Part shown: piece by piece, positions 7,443 to 15,817 of the stretch
Layout of the letters: every line of letters starts with the position of its first letter
Numbering within the stretch: the first letter of the stretch is position 1
Origin: CALGFH01 sp036003705
GTDB lineage: Bacteria; Actinomycetota; CALGFH01
Direction: 5' to 3'
Assembly (NCBI GenBank): GCA_036003705.1
Contig: DASYSE010000066.1
Location: forward strand, 11,544-75,543
DNA length: 64,000 nucleotides
Made by a program: the position numbers and the translations under genes
The notes under the pieces: model-generated
The model's database searches: none
What the model saw: the letters and a program-made list of their open reading frames with translations, nothing else
What the model was told of the DNA's origin: nothing

Positions 7443-8605
7443 GCGCCCCGAACCCCCTGGACTTCCTCGACCTCGACCGGCTGCTGTCGGAGGAGGAGCG
7501 GCTGATCCGCGACACCACCCGCAGCTTCGTCACCGACCGGGTCCTGCCCGAGGTCGCCGGCTGGTTCGAACGCGGCGAGCTCCCCCGCGAGCTGGCCAAG
7601 GAGCTCGGCGACCTCGGCCTGCTCGGCATGCACCTGGACGGCTACGGCTGCGCCGGCACCAACGCGGTCAGCTACGGGCTGGCGTGCCTGGAGCTGGAGG
7701 CCGGCGACTCCGGCACCCGCAGCTTCGTCTCGGTCCAGGGATCGCTGGCCATGTACCCCATCTGGAGGTTCGGCTCGGAGGAGCAGAAGCGGCGCTGGCT
7801 GCCGCCGATGGCCGCCGGCGAGGTGATCGGCTGCTTCGGGCTGACCGAGCCCGACTTCGGCTCCAACCCGGCCGGCATGCGCACCAGCGCTCGCCGCGAC
7901 GGCGACGACTGGGTGCTCAACGGCACCAAGATGTGGATCACCAACGGCGGCATCGCCGACCTGGCGGTTGTCTGGGCCCGCAGCGACGACGGCGTGCGCG
8001 GCTTCCTGGTCCCCACCGGCACCCCCGGCTTCTCCACCCGCGACATCGGGCGCAAGCTCAGCCTGCGCGCCTCGATCACCTCCGAGCTGGTGCTGGAGGA
8101 CTGCCGCCTGCCCGGCGACGCGGTGCTGCCGGAGGTCCGCGGCATGCGCGGCCCCCTGTCGTGCCTGAACGAGGCCCGCTACGGGATCGTCTGGGGGTCC
8201 ATGGGGGCGGCCAGGGCCTGCTTCCAGAGCGCGGTCGAGTACGCCACCACCCGCGTCCAGTTCGACCGTCCCATCGGCGGGTTCCAGCTCACCCAGCAGA
8301 AGCTGGCCGACATGCTGGTCGAGCTGTCCAAGGGGACGCTGCTGGCACTGCACCTTGGCCGCATGAAGGACGAAGGCCGGCTCGTCCCCGAACAGGTCAG
8401 CCTGGGCAAGCTCAACAACGTCAGGGAGGCCCTGCAGATCGCCCGCACGGCCAGGACCATCCTTGGCGCCAACGGCGTGACCCTCGAGTACCCGGTGATC
8501 CGCCACGCCAACAACCTCGAGTCGGTCCTCACCTATGAGGGCACCAGCGAGGTCCACAGCCTGATCCTCGGCCAGGCCGTCACCGGCCTGGCCGCCTTCA
8601 CCTAG
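7439..8605 (+). CDS. Acyl-CoA dehydrogenase, glutaryl-CoA dehydrogenase-like
   Basis: This 388-residue flavoenzyme starts with an ATG that overlaps the ridA stop (ATGA). Motifs include CFGLTEPDFGSNPAGM, GTKMWITNGGIADL and LTYEGTSEVH, the last holding the catalytic Glu near residue 372. The overall pattern, including ARYGIVWGSMGAA and QFDRPIGGFQLTQQKLADM, is that of glutaryl-CoA dehydrogenases. These oxidise and decarboxylate glutaryl-CoA to crotonyl-CoA in lysine/tryptophan breakdown. Together with the hydratase upstream this would give two successive steps. Substrate assignment is by similarity of pattern only. Confidence 0.88.
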   Translation: MSAPNPLDFLDLDRLLSEEERLIRDTTRSFVTDRVLPEVAGWFERGELPRELAKELGDLGLLGMHLDGYGCAGTNAVSYGLACLELEAGDSGTRSFVSVQGSLAMYPIWRFGSEEQKRRWLPPMAAGEVIGCFGLTEPDFGSNPAGMRTSARRDGDDWVLNGTKMWITNGGIADLAVVWARSDDGVRGFLVPTGTPGFSTRDIGRKLSLRASITSELVLEDCRLPGDAVLPEVRGMRGPLSCLNEARYGIVWGSMGAARACFQSAVEYATTRVQFDRPIGGFQLTQQKLADMLVELSKGTLLALHLGRMKDEGRLVPEQVSLGKLNNVREALQIARTARTILGANGVTLEYPVIRHANNLESVLTYEGTSEVHSLILGQAVTGLAAFT

Positions 8606-8737
8606 TCAGCAGCACAGCGGGCATGTACCCGGCGCCGCAGGCGGCGTCGACGCCATCGGTGCCGCCCTGGAGCTTGCGCGCCGCCAACGCGCTGCCCGCG
8701 AGTCCCTCGAACCCGGATGGCTGGCCGCCGGTTCTAG
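8602..8737 (-). repeat. Dispersed repeat family 1, copy A (~130 bp), bounded by CTAG at both ends
   Basis: The segment fills exactly the gap between the converging stop codons of the glutaryl-CoA dehydrogenase-like gene (TAG at 8603) and the Rrf2 gene (TAG at 8736). Its reverse complement aligns along its whole length with 44785-44911. Shared blocks include ATCCGGGTT, GTTGGCGGCGCGCAAG, GATGGC and GGCGCCGG. Both copies sit directly after the stop codon of an upstream gene in the same relative orientation. Nothing in it looks like a complete gene. Confidence 0.75.
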
Positions 8738-9261
8738 GCCGGGTCGGCGGTGGTGGACCGCCCGGCCGGTCGCTTGGAGGGCGGGGGCGGGGTGTGGCCG
8801 CCGCTCGACCGCGACACCCAGGCGTCGACATCGGTGGTCAGCTCGCGGACGCTCGGCGGCAGCGTCCCGGCGACCAGGTCGGCCAGGGTGACCCGTTCCA
8901 GCACGCTGCGCAGGCTGACCCGGACCGCGATCCAGACCTCGACCAGGTGGCTGGCGCTGCCCGAGTACTCGACCAGCTCGGGCCTGGCCCCGCGCACGTT
9001 GGCCAGCGGCCCGTCGACCGCCCGGATGATGTCGGCCAGGGTGACCTGGTCGGCCGGCTCGGCCAGCCAGTAGCCGCCCTCGGCGCCGCGCTGGCTCTGC
9101 ACGTAGCCGGCGTGGCGTAGGTCGGACAGGATGTTCTCCAGGAACTTGAGCGGGATGTGCTGGGCCTCGGCGATCCGGTCGCCCTTGACCGGGCCGTGGC
9201 CGGCCGCGGCCAGCTCGGCCGCCGCCCGGACGGCGTAGTCCGCCTTGGCTGAGACGTGCAT
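8734..9261 (-). CDS. Rrf2-family transcriptional regulator (CymR-like, no cysteines)
   Basis: The 175-residue product has an Rrf2 winged helix (MHVSAKADYAVRAAAELA, then HIPLKFLENILSDLRHAGYV and the wing RGAEGGYWLA). It contains no cysteine, so it cannot hold the Fe-S cluster of IscR/NsrR-type members. That resembles CymR, which senses cysteine availability through a partner enzyme. The C-terminal 25 residues are Ser/Pro-rich and basic. The gene is divergent from a sulfate/thiosulfate import operon and shares a 163-bp intergenic region with it, so control of sulfur uptake is the natural inference. Confidence 0.88.
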   Translation of the reverse strand: MHVSAKADYAVRAAAELAAAGHGPVKGDRIAEAQHIPLKFLENILSDLRHAGYVQSQRGAEGGYWLAEPADQVTLADIIRAVDGPLANVRGARPELVEYSGSASHLVEVWIAVRVSLRSVLERVTLADLVAGTLPPSVRELTTDVDAWVSRSSGGHTPPPPSKRPAGRSTTADPA

Positions 9262-9424
9262 GGCGGCATTCTCGCCGAAGCGCGGGCGGGAGGGAACGAC
9301 CGGCGAGGATCCGGCTCATTCAATTGACGTAGGCGAGTTCCGATACTTGACGGGGCAGGCTCGACCAGGCACCGTGGCATTCTCTAGCAACCAAGTAGGA
9401 AAAGTGGAAATGATTGGAGGAGCC
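9262..9424. promoter_or_regulatory. Divergent promoter region of Rrf2 regulator and sulfate importer
   Basis: This stretch is noticeably more A/T-rich than its surroundings from 9318 onward. For the plus strand, TTCAAT (9319-9324) and GATACT (9342-9347) are spaced by 17 bp and form a possible promoter. TTGACG occurs twice, at 9324 and 9348. The last part (GTAGGAAAAGTGGAAATG) holds a repeated GGAAA. The ribosome binding site TGGAGGAG lies directly before the ATG at 9425. Regulator sites cannot be identified with confidence. Confidence 0.4.
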
Positions 9425-10426
9425 ATGACGGTCCGGACCAGGTTCGCCGCCGCGCTGCTGGTGGCGGGTGCGCTGCTGGCTGCCGGGTGCGGCGGGTCGG
9501 GCGGCTCGGGTGGCAGCGACAAGCTGACGCTGGTCGCCTACTCCACGCCCCGTGAGGCCTACGAGCAGCTGATCCCCGGGTTCCAGAAGACCGACGCCGG
9601 CAAGGGCGTCGGGTTCTCCCAGTCCTACGGCTCCTCGGGCGACCAGAGCCGGGCCATCCAGAACGGCCTGGCCGCCGACGTGGTCACCCTGGCCCTCGAG
9701 CCCGACATGACCAAGCTGGTCGACGCCGGGCTGGTGGCCAAGGAGTGGAACGCCGACGACCACAAGGGCATGATCACCAACTCGGTGGTGGTGTTCGTCA
9801 CCCGCAAGGGCAACCCCAAGAACATCAGGTCCTGGGACGACCTGGTCAAGCCGGGCGTGGAGGTCATCACCCCCAACCCGTTCACCTCGGGCGGGGCCCG
9901 CTGGAACATCATGGCCGCCTACGGCGCCCAGCTGGAGCAGGGCAAGTCGCACGAGCAGGCCGTTGCCTACCTCGAGCAGCTGTTCCGCAATGTCCCGGTG
10001 CAGGACAAGTCGGCCCGTGAGGCGCTGCAGACCTTCATCGGGGGCAAGGGCGACGTGATGCTGGCCTACGAGAACGAGGCCATCACCGCCCAGCAGAAGG
10101 AGCAGCCGGTCGACTACACGGTGCCCGACAGCACCATCCTGATCGAGAACCCGATCGCGGTCGTCAGCAAGTCCAGGAACGCCACCGCGGCCAAGGCGTT
10201 CGTCGACTACCTGCGCACCGCCGAGGCGCAGCAGATCTTCGCCGACAAGGGCTACCGCCCGGTGAACCAGCAGGTCGCGGCCACCGCCGGGTTCCCAAGG
10301 CCGGCCGGTATGTTCACCATCAAGGACTTGGGTGGTTGGCCGGACGTGACGAAGAAGTTCTTCGACAAGGAAGCGGGCATCGTGGCCGGCATCGAGCGCA
10401 AGGTGGGCGTGTCGATTGGCAGCTAG
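9425..10426 (+). CDS. sbp: Sulfate/thiosulfate ABC transporter substrate-binding lipoprotein
   Basis: The 333-residue product starts at the ATG at 9425, after TGGAGGAGCC. It has a signal peptide with lipobox LLAAGC (Cys near residue 20) and a Gly/Ser linker. The mature part is a periplasmic-type binding protein with the Sbp/CysP hallmarks NPFTSGGARWNIMAAYGA and AADVVTLALEPDM. It would capture sulfate or thiosulfate outside the membrane and deliver it to the permeases encoded next. An in-frame ATG 15 bp upstream (MIGGAMTV) is less likely because it lies before the good ribosome binding site. Confidence 0.92.
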   Translation: MTVRTRFAAALLVAGALLAAGCGGSGGSGGSDKLTLVAYSTPREAYEQLIPGFQKTDAGKGVGFSQSYGSSGDQSRAIQNGLAADVVTLALEPDMTKLVDAGLVAKEWNADDHKGMITNSVVVFVTRKGNPKNIRSWDDLVKPGVEVITPNPFTSGGARWNIMAAYGAQLEQGKSHEQAVAYLEQLFRNVPVQDKSAREALQTFIGGKGDVMLAYENEAITAQQKEQPVDYTVPDSTILIENPIAVVSKSRNATAAKAFVDYLRTAEAQQIFADKGYRPVNQQVAATAGFPRPAGMFTIKDLGGWPDVTKKFFDKEAGIVAGIERKVGVSIGS

Positions 10427-11240
10427 TGCCGTCAGCCGACGGCGGGTCGGGCTCGGGGTCCACGGTGGCGACGCGCTGCTGCGCGGGACCGTCACCCTGT
10501 ACCTCAGCCTGATCGTCGTCCTGCCGCTGACGGCGGTGGTGTGGCGGTCCAGCCAGGACGGCTGGGCCGCCTTCTGGCGGGCCGCGACCCAGCCCCAGGC
10601 CATGGCCGCGCTGCGCCTGACCTTCACCGTGGCCCTGATCGTCGCCGCGGTGAACGTGGTCATGGGCACGGTGATCGCCTGGGTGCTGGTCCGCGACGAA
10701 TTCCCGGGCAAGGGGGTGGTCAACGCCCTGATCGACCTGCCCTTCGCGCTGCCGACGATCGTGGCCGGCATCACCCTGCTGGCCCTGTACGGCAACTCCA
10801 GCCCGGTCGGCATCAACATCGGCTACACCCGACCGGGGGTGGTGCTCGCCCTTGCCTTCGTCACCCTGCCGTTCGTGGTCCGGTCGGTCCAGCCGGTGCT
10901 GATGACCATGGAGCCGGACATGGAGGAGGCGGCCCGCTGCCTGGGCGCCGGTCCCCTGACCAGCTTCCGGCGGATCGTGCTGCCCACCATCGCCCCGGCC
11001 CTGCTGGCCGGCGCCGCCCTCGCCTTCGCCCGGGCGGTCGGCGAGTTCGGCTCGGTGGTGATCCTGTCCGGCAACATCCCCTACCGGACCGAGGTCGCAT
11101 CGGTGCACGTGTTCTCGCTGGTCGAGAACGACGACACCGGCGGCGCGGCCGCCGTCTCGGTGGTGCTGCTGGCCGTCTCGGTGCTGGTGCTGGCCGGCCT
11201 CAACCTGATCCAGCGTCGGAGGACGCGCCATGCCGAGTGA
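10416..11240 (+). CDS. cysT: Sulfate ABC transporter permease subunit CysT
   Basis: This is a 274-residue integral membrane permease with about six helices. The cytoplasmic EAA loop that contacts the ATPase is MEEAARCLGAGPLTSFRRIVLP near residues 167-190. The most upstream usable start is TTG at 10416, overlapping the end of the binding-protein gene by 11 bp, with AAGGTGGG upstream. Starting there keeps the normal N-terminal helix. The gene overlaps cysW by 11 bp. It forms the membrane channel together with CysW. Confidence 0.9.
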   Translation: MAASAVSRRRVGLGVHGGDALLRGTVTLYLSLIVVLPLTAVVWRSSQDGWAAFWRAATQPQAMAALRLTFTVALIVAAVNVVMGTVIAWVLVRDEFPGKGVVNALIDLPFALPTIVAGITLLALYGNSSPVGINIGYTRPGVVLALAFVTLPFVVRSVQPVLMTMEPDMEEAARCLGAGPLTSFRRIVLPTIAPALLAGAALAFARAVGEFGSVVILSGNIPYRTEVASVHVFSLVENDDTGGAAAVSVVLLAVSVLVLAGLNLIQRRRTRHAE

Positions 11241-11279
11241 CATCGCCGTCGGAGGACGCGCCACGCCGAGTGACACCGC
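11214..11279 (+). repeat. 33-bp tandem duplication of the cysW ribosome-binding/start region
   Basis: Units 11214-11246 and 11247-11279 are nearly identical (core CGTCGGAGGACGCGCCA). The first holds the Shine-Dalgarno GGAGGA and the ATG of cysW. In the second copy the same Shine-Dalgarno is followed by ACG instead of ATG. The duplication is in frame and adds 11 residues to the CysW N-terminus. Confidence 0.92.
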
Positions 11280-12135
11280 CGCCCGGGTCACGATCGAGCC
11301 GCCCGCCGGCTCGCCCCCGCTGGGCGCGGCCACGGCACCGGCCCGCCCGACCCGGCTGCTGCTGCGGGTGCTGGCCCTCGGCTACCTGGGCGCGGTGCTG
11401 CTGGTGCCGGTCGGCGCGGTCATCTGGCGGGCCTTCGGGGACGGCGTCGCCCCGGTGTGGCAGGCCGTCACCACCCCCGACGCGCTGCACGCCTTCTGGC
11501 TGTCGCTGCTGATCGCGGCCATCGCGGTGCCGCTCAACACCCTGTTCGGGGTGGCCTGCGCGGTGGTGCTGGTCCGCCACCGCTTTCCCGGCCGGCGGCT
11601 GCTGGACGCGGTCATCGACCTGCCGTTCGCCATCTCCCCGGTGGTGATCGGGCTCGCCCTGATCCTGGTCTACGGCCAGGCCGGCTGGATGGGCGGCTGG
11701 CTGGCCGAACGCGGCATCCAGGTGATCTTCTCGCTGCCCGGCATGGTGATGGCCACCGTGTTCGTGTCCCTGCCCTACGTGGTCCGCGAGGTGGCGCCGG
11801 TGCTGCGCGAGGTCGGCACCGAACAGGAGGAGGCCGCCTGGACGCTGGGGGCCTCGCCGCTGCGGTCGTTCCTGCAGGTCACCCTGCCCGCGATCCGTTG
11901 GGGGGTCGCCTACGGGGTGGTCCTGACCACCGCGCGGGCGCTCGGCGAGTTCGGTGCGGTCACGATCGTGTCCGGCCGGCTGGCCGGCCAGACCGAGACC
12001 CTCACCCTCTACGTGGAGAACCGCTTCGAGGCCTTCGACCTCACCGGCGCCTACGCCGCCTCGCTCACCCTCGCCGTGCTCGCTCTGCTCGTCCTACTGG
12101 CCATGACAAGGCTCCAACGCAAGGAAGGCCACTGA
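11230..12135 (+). CDS. cysW: Sulfate ABC transporter permease subunit CysW
   Basis: The 301-residue permease starts at the ATG at 11230, preceded by CGGAGGAC. After an N-terminal extension of about 40 residues, partly made by the 33-bp duplication, come about six membrane helices. The EAA loop is QEEAAWTLGASPLRSFLQVTLP near 198-220, followed by the family block ARALGEFGAVTIVSG. It pairs with CysT in the importer. The stop overlaps the cysA start as TGATG. Confidence 0.9.
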   Translation: MPSDIAVGGRATPSDTAARVTIEPPAGSPPLGAATAPARPTRLLLRVLALGYLGAVLLVPVGAVIWRAFGDGVAPVWQAVTTPDALHAFWLSLLIAAIAVPLNTLFGVACAVVLVRHRFPGRRLLDAVIDLPFAISPVVIGLALILVYGQAGWMGGWLAERGIQVIFSLPGMVMATVFVSLPYVVREVAPVLREVGTEQEEAAWTLGASPLRSFLQVTLPAIRWGVAYGVVLTTARALGEFGAVTIVSGRLAGQTETLTLYVENRFEAFDLTGAYAASLTLAVLALLVLLAMTRLQRKEGH

Positions 12136-13091
12136 TGTCCATACACGTGCGGCACGCGACCCGTCGCTTCGGGAACTTCACCGCGCTCCACGATGTGTCG
12201 GTGGAGATCCCGAGCGGCTCCCTGACCGCCCTGCTCGGGCCAAGCGGCAGCGGCAAGTCGACGCTGCTGCGGGTGATCGCCGGGCTGGAGCGGCCCGATG
12301 CCGGCACCGTCGAGATCGACGGGCGGGACGCCACCGGGCTGCCGCCGCAGCGGCGCGGAGTCGGCTTCGTCTTCCAGCACTACGCGGCCTTCAAGCATAT
12401 GACGGTGCGCGAGAACGTCGCCTTCGGGCTGAAGGTCGCCCGCCGGCCCAAGGCCGAGATCCGGGCCCGGGTCGACGAGCTGCTGGAGCTGGTCCAGCTC
12501 CCGGGCCTGGCCGAACGCTACCCCTCCCAGCTGTCGGGCGGCCAGCGCCAGCGCATGGCCCTGGCCAGGGCACTCGCGGTCGAACCCCAGGTGCTGCTGC
12601 TGGACGAGCCGTTCGGCGCCCTCGACGCCCGGGTCCGCAAGGAGCTGCGGGCCTGGCTGCGCCACCTCCACGACGAGGTCCACGTGACCACCGTGTTCGT
12701 GACCCACGACCAGGAGGAGGCCATGGAGGTGGCCGACCGGATCGTGGTCATGAACCACGGCCAGGTCGAGCAGGTCGGCGGGCCCCGCGACCTGTACGAG
12801 CACCCCGCCAACGCCTTCGTCATGGGGTTTGTCGGTCCGATCACCCGGCTCGGGGACAACTTCATCCGCCCGCACGACATCGAGCTGCGCCTGGAGCCCA
12901 ACGGCACCACCTCCGAGGCGATGGTCGAGCGGCTGGTCCACCTCGGCTTCGAGGTCCGAGCCGAGCTCGTCCTCCAGGACGGCCAGCGCCTCCAGGCCCA
13001 GATCAGCCGGGACGGCGCCGAGGAGCTGGAGCTGCACCAGGGCCAGATCGTGTTCGTCCGCCCCAGCCGCACTCGGCAGTTCGCCAGTTAG
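12135..13091 (+). CDS. cysA: Sulfate/thiosulfate import ATP-binding protein CysA
   Basis: This 318-residue ABC ATPase energises the importer. Walker A is GPSGSGKST (residues 36-44), the Q-loop region is VGFVFQHYA, the signature is LSGGQRQR, Walker B is LLLDEPF, and the switch His is in FVTHDQEEA. The ~80-residue C-terminal part beginning IRPHDIEL is the regulatory TOBE-like domain, typical of CysA. The start overlaps the cysW stop by one base. It is the last gene of the operon; 164 bp follow before the next gene. Confidence 0.93.
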   Translation: MSIHVRHATRRFGNFTALHDVSVEIPSGSLTALLGPSGSGKSTLLRVIAGLERPDAGTVEIDGRDATGLPPQRRGVGFVFQHYAAFKHMTVRENVAFGLKVARRPKAEIRARVDELLELVQLPGLAERYPSQLSGGQRQRMALARALAVEPQVLLLDEPFGALDARVRKELRAWLRHLHDEVHVTTVFVTHDQEEAMEVADRIVVMNHGQVEQVGGPRDLYEHPANAFVMGFVGPITRLGDNFIRPHDIELRLEPNGTTSEAMVERLVHLGFEVRAELVLQDGQRLQAQISRDGAEELELHQGQIVFVRPSRTRQFAS

Positions 13092-13255
13092 CCGCCGTTT
13101 GCCCCGGTCTTTCAGGAGTCCGTCGCGAGGCGTGTCGTCGTTCCGGCGGTTCCGGCCGGGAGGTGTGCAACGCCCGGGTTAGCCCCGAGCGGCGCGAATG
13201 GCATAAGATCCTTTGCTTAGTCCGAACGGGCTATCCGGCTCGAAAGGATGCCGCC

Positions 13256-14956
13256 GTGGGCTGGCACTGGTGGTTCAGCGCACTCGCACTGGCAGGCGGT
13301 GTCTGCTTGGCCGGCTACGCATCCTACGTCTGGCGGCGCCGCCGCGCCTCGGCCGGGGCGAGCCTGGCCGTGATGCTGGCCGCGGCCGGCTGGTGGGGGC
13401 TCGCCTACGCCATCGAGCTGGGGGCGACCCGCCTGCCGACCAGGTTGTTCTGGGGCGACGCCAAATGGCTCGGTATCGCGCTGCTCCCGCCCGCCTTCTA
13501 CGCCTTCATCATGCGGTACACCGGCCGCGACCGGTGGCTGAACCGGTACACGATGGCCGCCCTTGCGGTCCCCCCGCTGGCGGTGATCGTGCTGCTGGTC
13601 AACCGTGGCACCCACAACCTGGTGCGCTACTACCCGCGGGCGGCGGCCGACGACCCGGCCAACGCCATCGCCCAGGTCGGCCCGTGGTTCTGGCCGTTCC
13701 TGATCTACGCCAACCTGGTGATCTGGGGCTGCACGGCGCTGTTCGTGTGGACGCTCACGCGCCTGTCGCGGCGGTACTGGCGTCAGAGCCTGCTGCTGAT
13801 CGTGGCCGTGCTGCTGCCGAGCGTCGCCAACGTGGCCCACAACCTCAACCTCGGACCGTTCGGGCGGGTGGAGCCGACCCCGTTCCTGTTCATCCTGACC
13901 GGCGCGGTGCTGGTGTGGGGCCTGTTCCGCTTCCGCCTGCTCGACCTGGCCCCGATCGCCCGCAGCTCGGTGTTCGAGACGATGCTGGACGCGGTGCTGG
14001 TGCTGGACCCCTACCGGCGGGTGGTGAACCTCAACCCGGCGGCCGAGCGGCTCCTCGGCGTGCCGGCCGCCCAGGCGGTCGGGCGCCAGGTCGAGGAGCT
14101 GCTCGGGGTCGACCCGTCCCTGGTCGACCGGGCCGACGACCCCTCCCTGCCCGAGGAGGTGGTGCTCGGCGACCGCCACCACGAGCTGACCGCCACGCCG
14201 CTGCGGGACCGGGGCGGCCACCAGACCGGCCGGGTGCTGGTGCTGCGCGACGTGACCGAGCGCCACCACGCCCACGAGCGCCTGGTCCAGCTCGACGAGC
14301 AGCGCCGCCGGCTGCTCGGCCGGGTGGTGTGGGCCCAGGAGGAGGAGCGTCGCCGCATCGCCGGCGAGGTCCACGACGACGCCATCCAAACCATCGCCGC
14401 CGCCCGGCTCATGCTCACCGCCTTCCGCGACCAGCTCCACGACCCCGACCAGCGGCAGCTCCTGGAGCATCTCGAGGAGGCGGTGTCGTCCAGCCTGCGC
14501 CGGCTGCGGACGCTGGTGTTCGACCTGCGCCCGGCCGAGCTGGACGAGGACGGGCTGAGCGCCGCCCTGCGGGAGTACCTGACCGAGACGGCCGGCCAGG
14601 GCGGCTTCCAGGCCGAGCTCCGCGACGACCTGGAGCAGGAGCCGCCCGCCGAGGCGCGGGTGATCGCCTACCGCATCTCCCAGGAGGCGCTCACCAACGT
14701 CCGCGTGCATGCCCAGGCCACCCGGGTGGAGGTCCGGTTGGAGGAGGCGCAGGGCGGGCTGCTGGTGACCATCACCGACGACGGCGTCGGCTTCGAGGCC
14801 GACCAGGTCAAGGCCACCCCCCGCCCCGGCCACGTCGGCCTGACCAGCATGTCGGAGCGGGCGACCATGGCCGACGGCTGGTGCCGCGTGGACAGCCGCT
14901 CCGGCCACGGCACCACGGTCAGGTTCTGGCTGCCGACCAAGGAGACGCGCCAGTAG
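13256..14956 (+). CDS. Membrane sensor histidine kinase (7TM N-terminus, PAS, HisKA_3, HATPase)
   Basis: The chosen GTG at 13256 follows CGAAAGGA with good spacing and gives 566 residues. An earlier in-frame start exists but lacks a ribosome binding site. Residues 1 to about 235 contain seven or so membrane helices of the 7TM histidine-kinase N-terminal type. A PAS-like domain covers about 240-345. The dimerisation/phosphoacceptor helix is EEERRRIAGEVHDD, with His near residue 372. A GHKL ATPase follows, with N box SQEALTNVRVHA and DDGVGF. This is a NarL/DesK-class kinase. No response regulator is adjacent, so it is an orphan here. A TAAGAT at 13204-13209 may be its -10 element. Confidence 0.9.
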   Translation: MGWHWWFSALALAGGVCLAGYASYVWRRRRASAGASLAVMLAAAGWWGLAYAIELGATRLPTRLFWGDAKWLGIALLPPAFYAFIMRYTGRDRWLNRYTMAALAVPPLAVIVLLVNRGTHNLVRYYPRAAADDPANAIAQVGPWFWPFLIYANLVIWGCTALFVWTLTRLSRRYWRQSLLLIVAVLLPSVANVAHNLNLGPFGRVEPTPFLFILTGAVLVWGLFRFRLLDLAPIARSSVFETMLDAVLVLDPYRRVVNLNPAAERLLGVPAAQAVGRQVEELLGVDPSLVDRADDPSLPEEVVLGDRHHELTATPLRDRGGHQTGRVLVLRDVTERHHAHERLVQLDEQRRRLLGRVVWAQEEERRRIAGEVHDDAIQTIAAARLMLTAFRDQLHDPDQRQLLEHLEEAVSSSLRRLRTLVFDLRPAELDEDGLSAALREYLTETAGQGGFQAELRDDLEQEPPAEARVIAYRISQEALTNVRVHAQATRVEVRLEEAQGGLLVTITDDGVGFEADQVKATPRPGHVGLTSMSERATMADGWCRVDSRSGHGTTVRFWLPTKETRQ

Positions 14957-14969
14957 CGCCTCGGTCGGG

Positions 14970-15061
14970 GCTTGCCGCGGCACCAGGGCGGGGCTTGCCG
15001 CGGCACCAGGGCGGGGCTCGCCGCGGCACCAGGGCGGGGCTCACCGCGGCACCAGGGCCAG
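14970..15061. repeat. 23-bp tandem repeat, four copies, across the cyclase stop codon
   Basis: Units start at 14970, 14993, 15016 and 15039 with core CCGCGGCACCAGGGCGGG. The last unit contains the end of the minus-strand cyclase gene (stop at 15041-15043). The others fill the gap to the converging histidine-kinase stop at 14956. CCGCGG in each unit is self-complementary. Confidence 0.93.
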
Positions 15062-15817
15062 GACGCGGGCGGGGCTGCCGGAGCCGCGGACGATCCTGAG
15101 GGGGGCGGCGATCAGTAGGGCGCCGCTGGGGGGTAGGCGGTCGAGGTTGGCCAGCTGGGTGAGCCCGTACTTGCCGGCCCCGAGCAGGAAGGTGTGGCAG
15201 GGGAAGGGCGGGTCGAAGCCGTGCGCGGCGCCGGCGTCGGTCCCGACGGTCTCAACGCCGATGCCGAGGATGGGCCGCTCGTCGGCCAGCCAGCGGGCGC
15301 ATTCGACGTCGATGCCGGGCGTGTGGGGGCCGGTGTCGGTGGCGTTGAGGAAGGCGGTCTGGTCGTCGGCCCGCGCGTCCCAGCCGGTGCGGTACAGCAG
15401 CCAGCCGCCATCGGGCAGGGGGCCGTGCTCGGCCTCGAACGCCTCCACGTCCTGGATCCGCAGCAGGTGGTCGGGGTCGCCGGCGGCCTGCCCGGAGTGG
15501 TCGATCACCACCGCCGGGCCGACCAGCCGGGCGGGCGGGACCTGGCTGACGTCGTCCAGCTGCCGGCCGGTGACCCAGTGGATGGGCGCGTCGAAGTGGG
15601 TGCCGGTGTGCTCGCCGCCCTCGAACCCGTTCCAGTACCAGGCGGGACCGCGCTCGTCGTAGTGGGACAGCTCCCGCAGCCGGAACCGCGGCGTGTTGGC
15701 GAACGGCTCGGGCAGGCGCAGGATCGGCGTGTCCTCCGACAGCGGCTGGGTCAGGTCGACCACCTCGACCTCGCCGGCGGCGAGGGCGGCCACCAGGGCC
15801 TGGACGGCATCGGTCAC
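15041..15817 (-). CDS. Cyclase family protein, KynB-like metal-dependent hydrolase
   Basis: This 258-residue member of the cyclase/kynurenine formamidase family carries the metal motif HTGTHFDAPIH, with His70, His74, Asp76 and His80 as expected ligands. Family members include N-formylkynurenine formamidase and isatin hydrolase, which open rings or cleave amides. The start overlaps the end of the upstream gene as ATGA (15814-15817). It is the last gene of a five-gene operon with a CoA ligase and a split ThDP enzyme, pointing to an aromatic or 2-oxo-acid substrate. The actual reaction is unknown. Confidence 0.85.
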   Translation of the reverse strand: MTDAVQALVAALAAGEVEVVDLTQPLSEDTPILRLPEPFANTPRFRLRELSHYDERGPAWYWNGFEGGEHTGTHFDAPIHWVTGRQLDDVSQVPPARLVGPAVVIDHSGQAAGDPDHLLRIQDVEAFEAEHGPLPDGGWLLYRTGWDARADDQTAFLNATDTGPHTPGIDVECARWLADERPILGIGVETVGTDAGAAHGFDPPFPCHTFLLGAGKYGLTQLANLDRLPPSGALLIAAPLRIVRGSGSPARVLALVPR

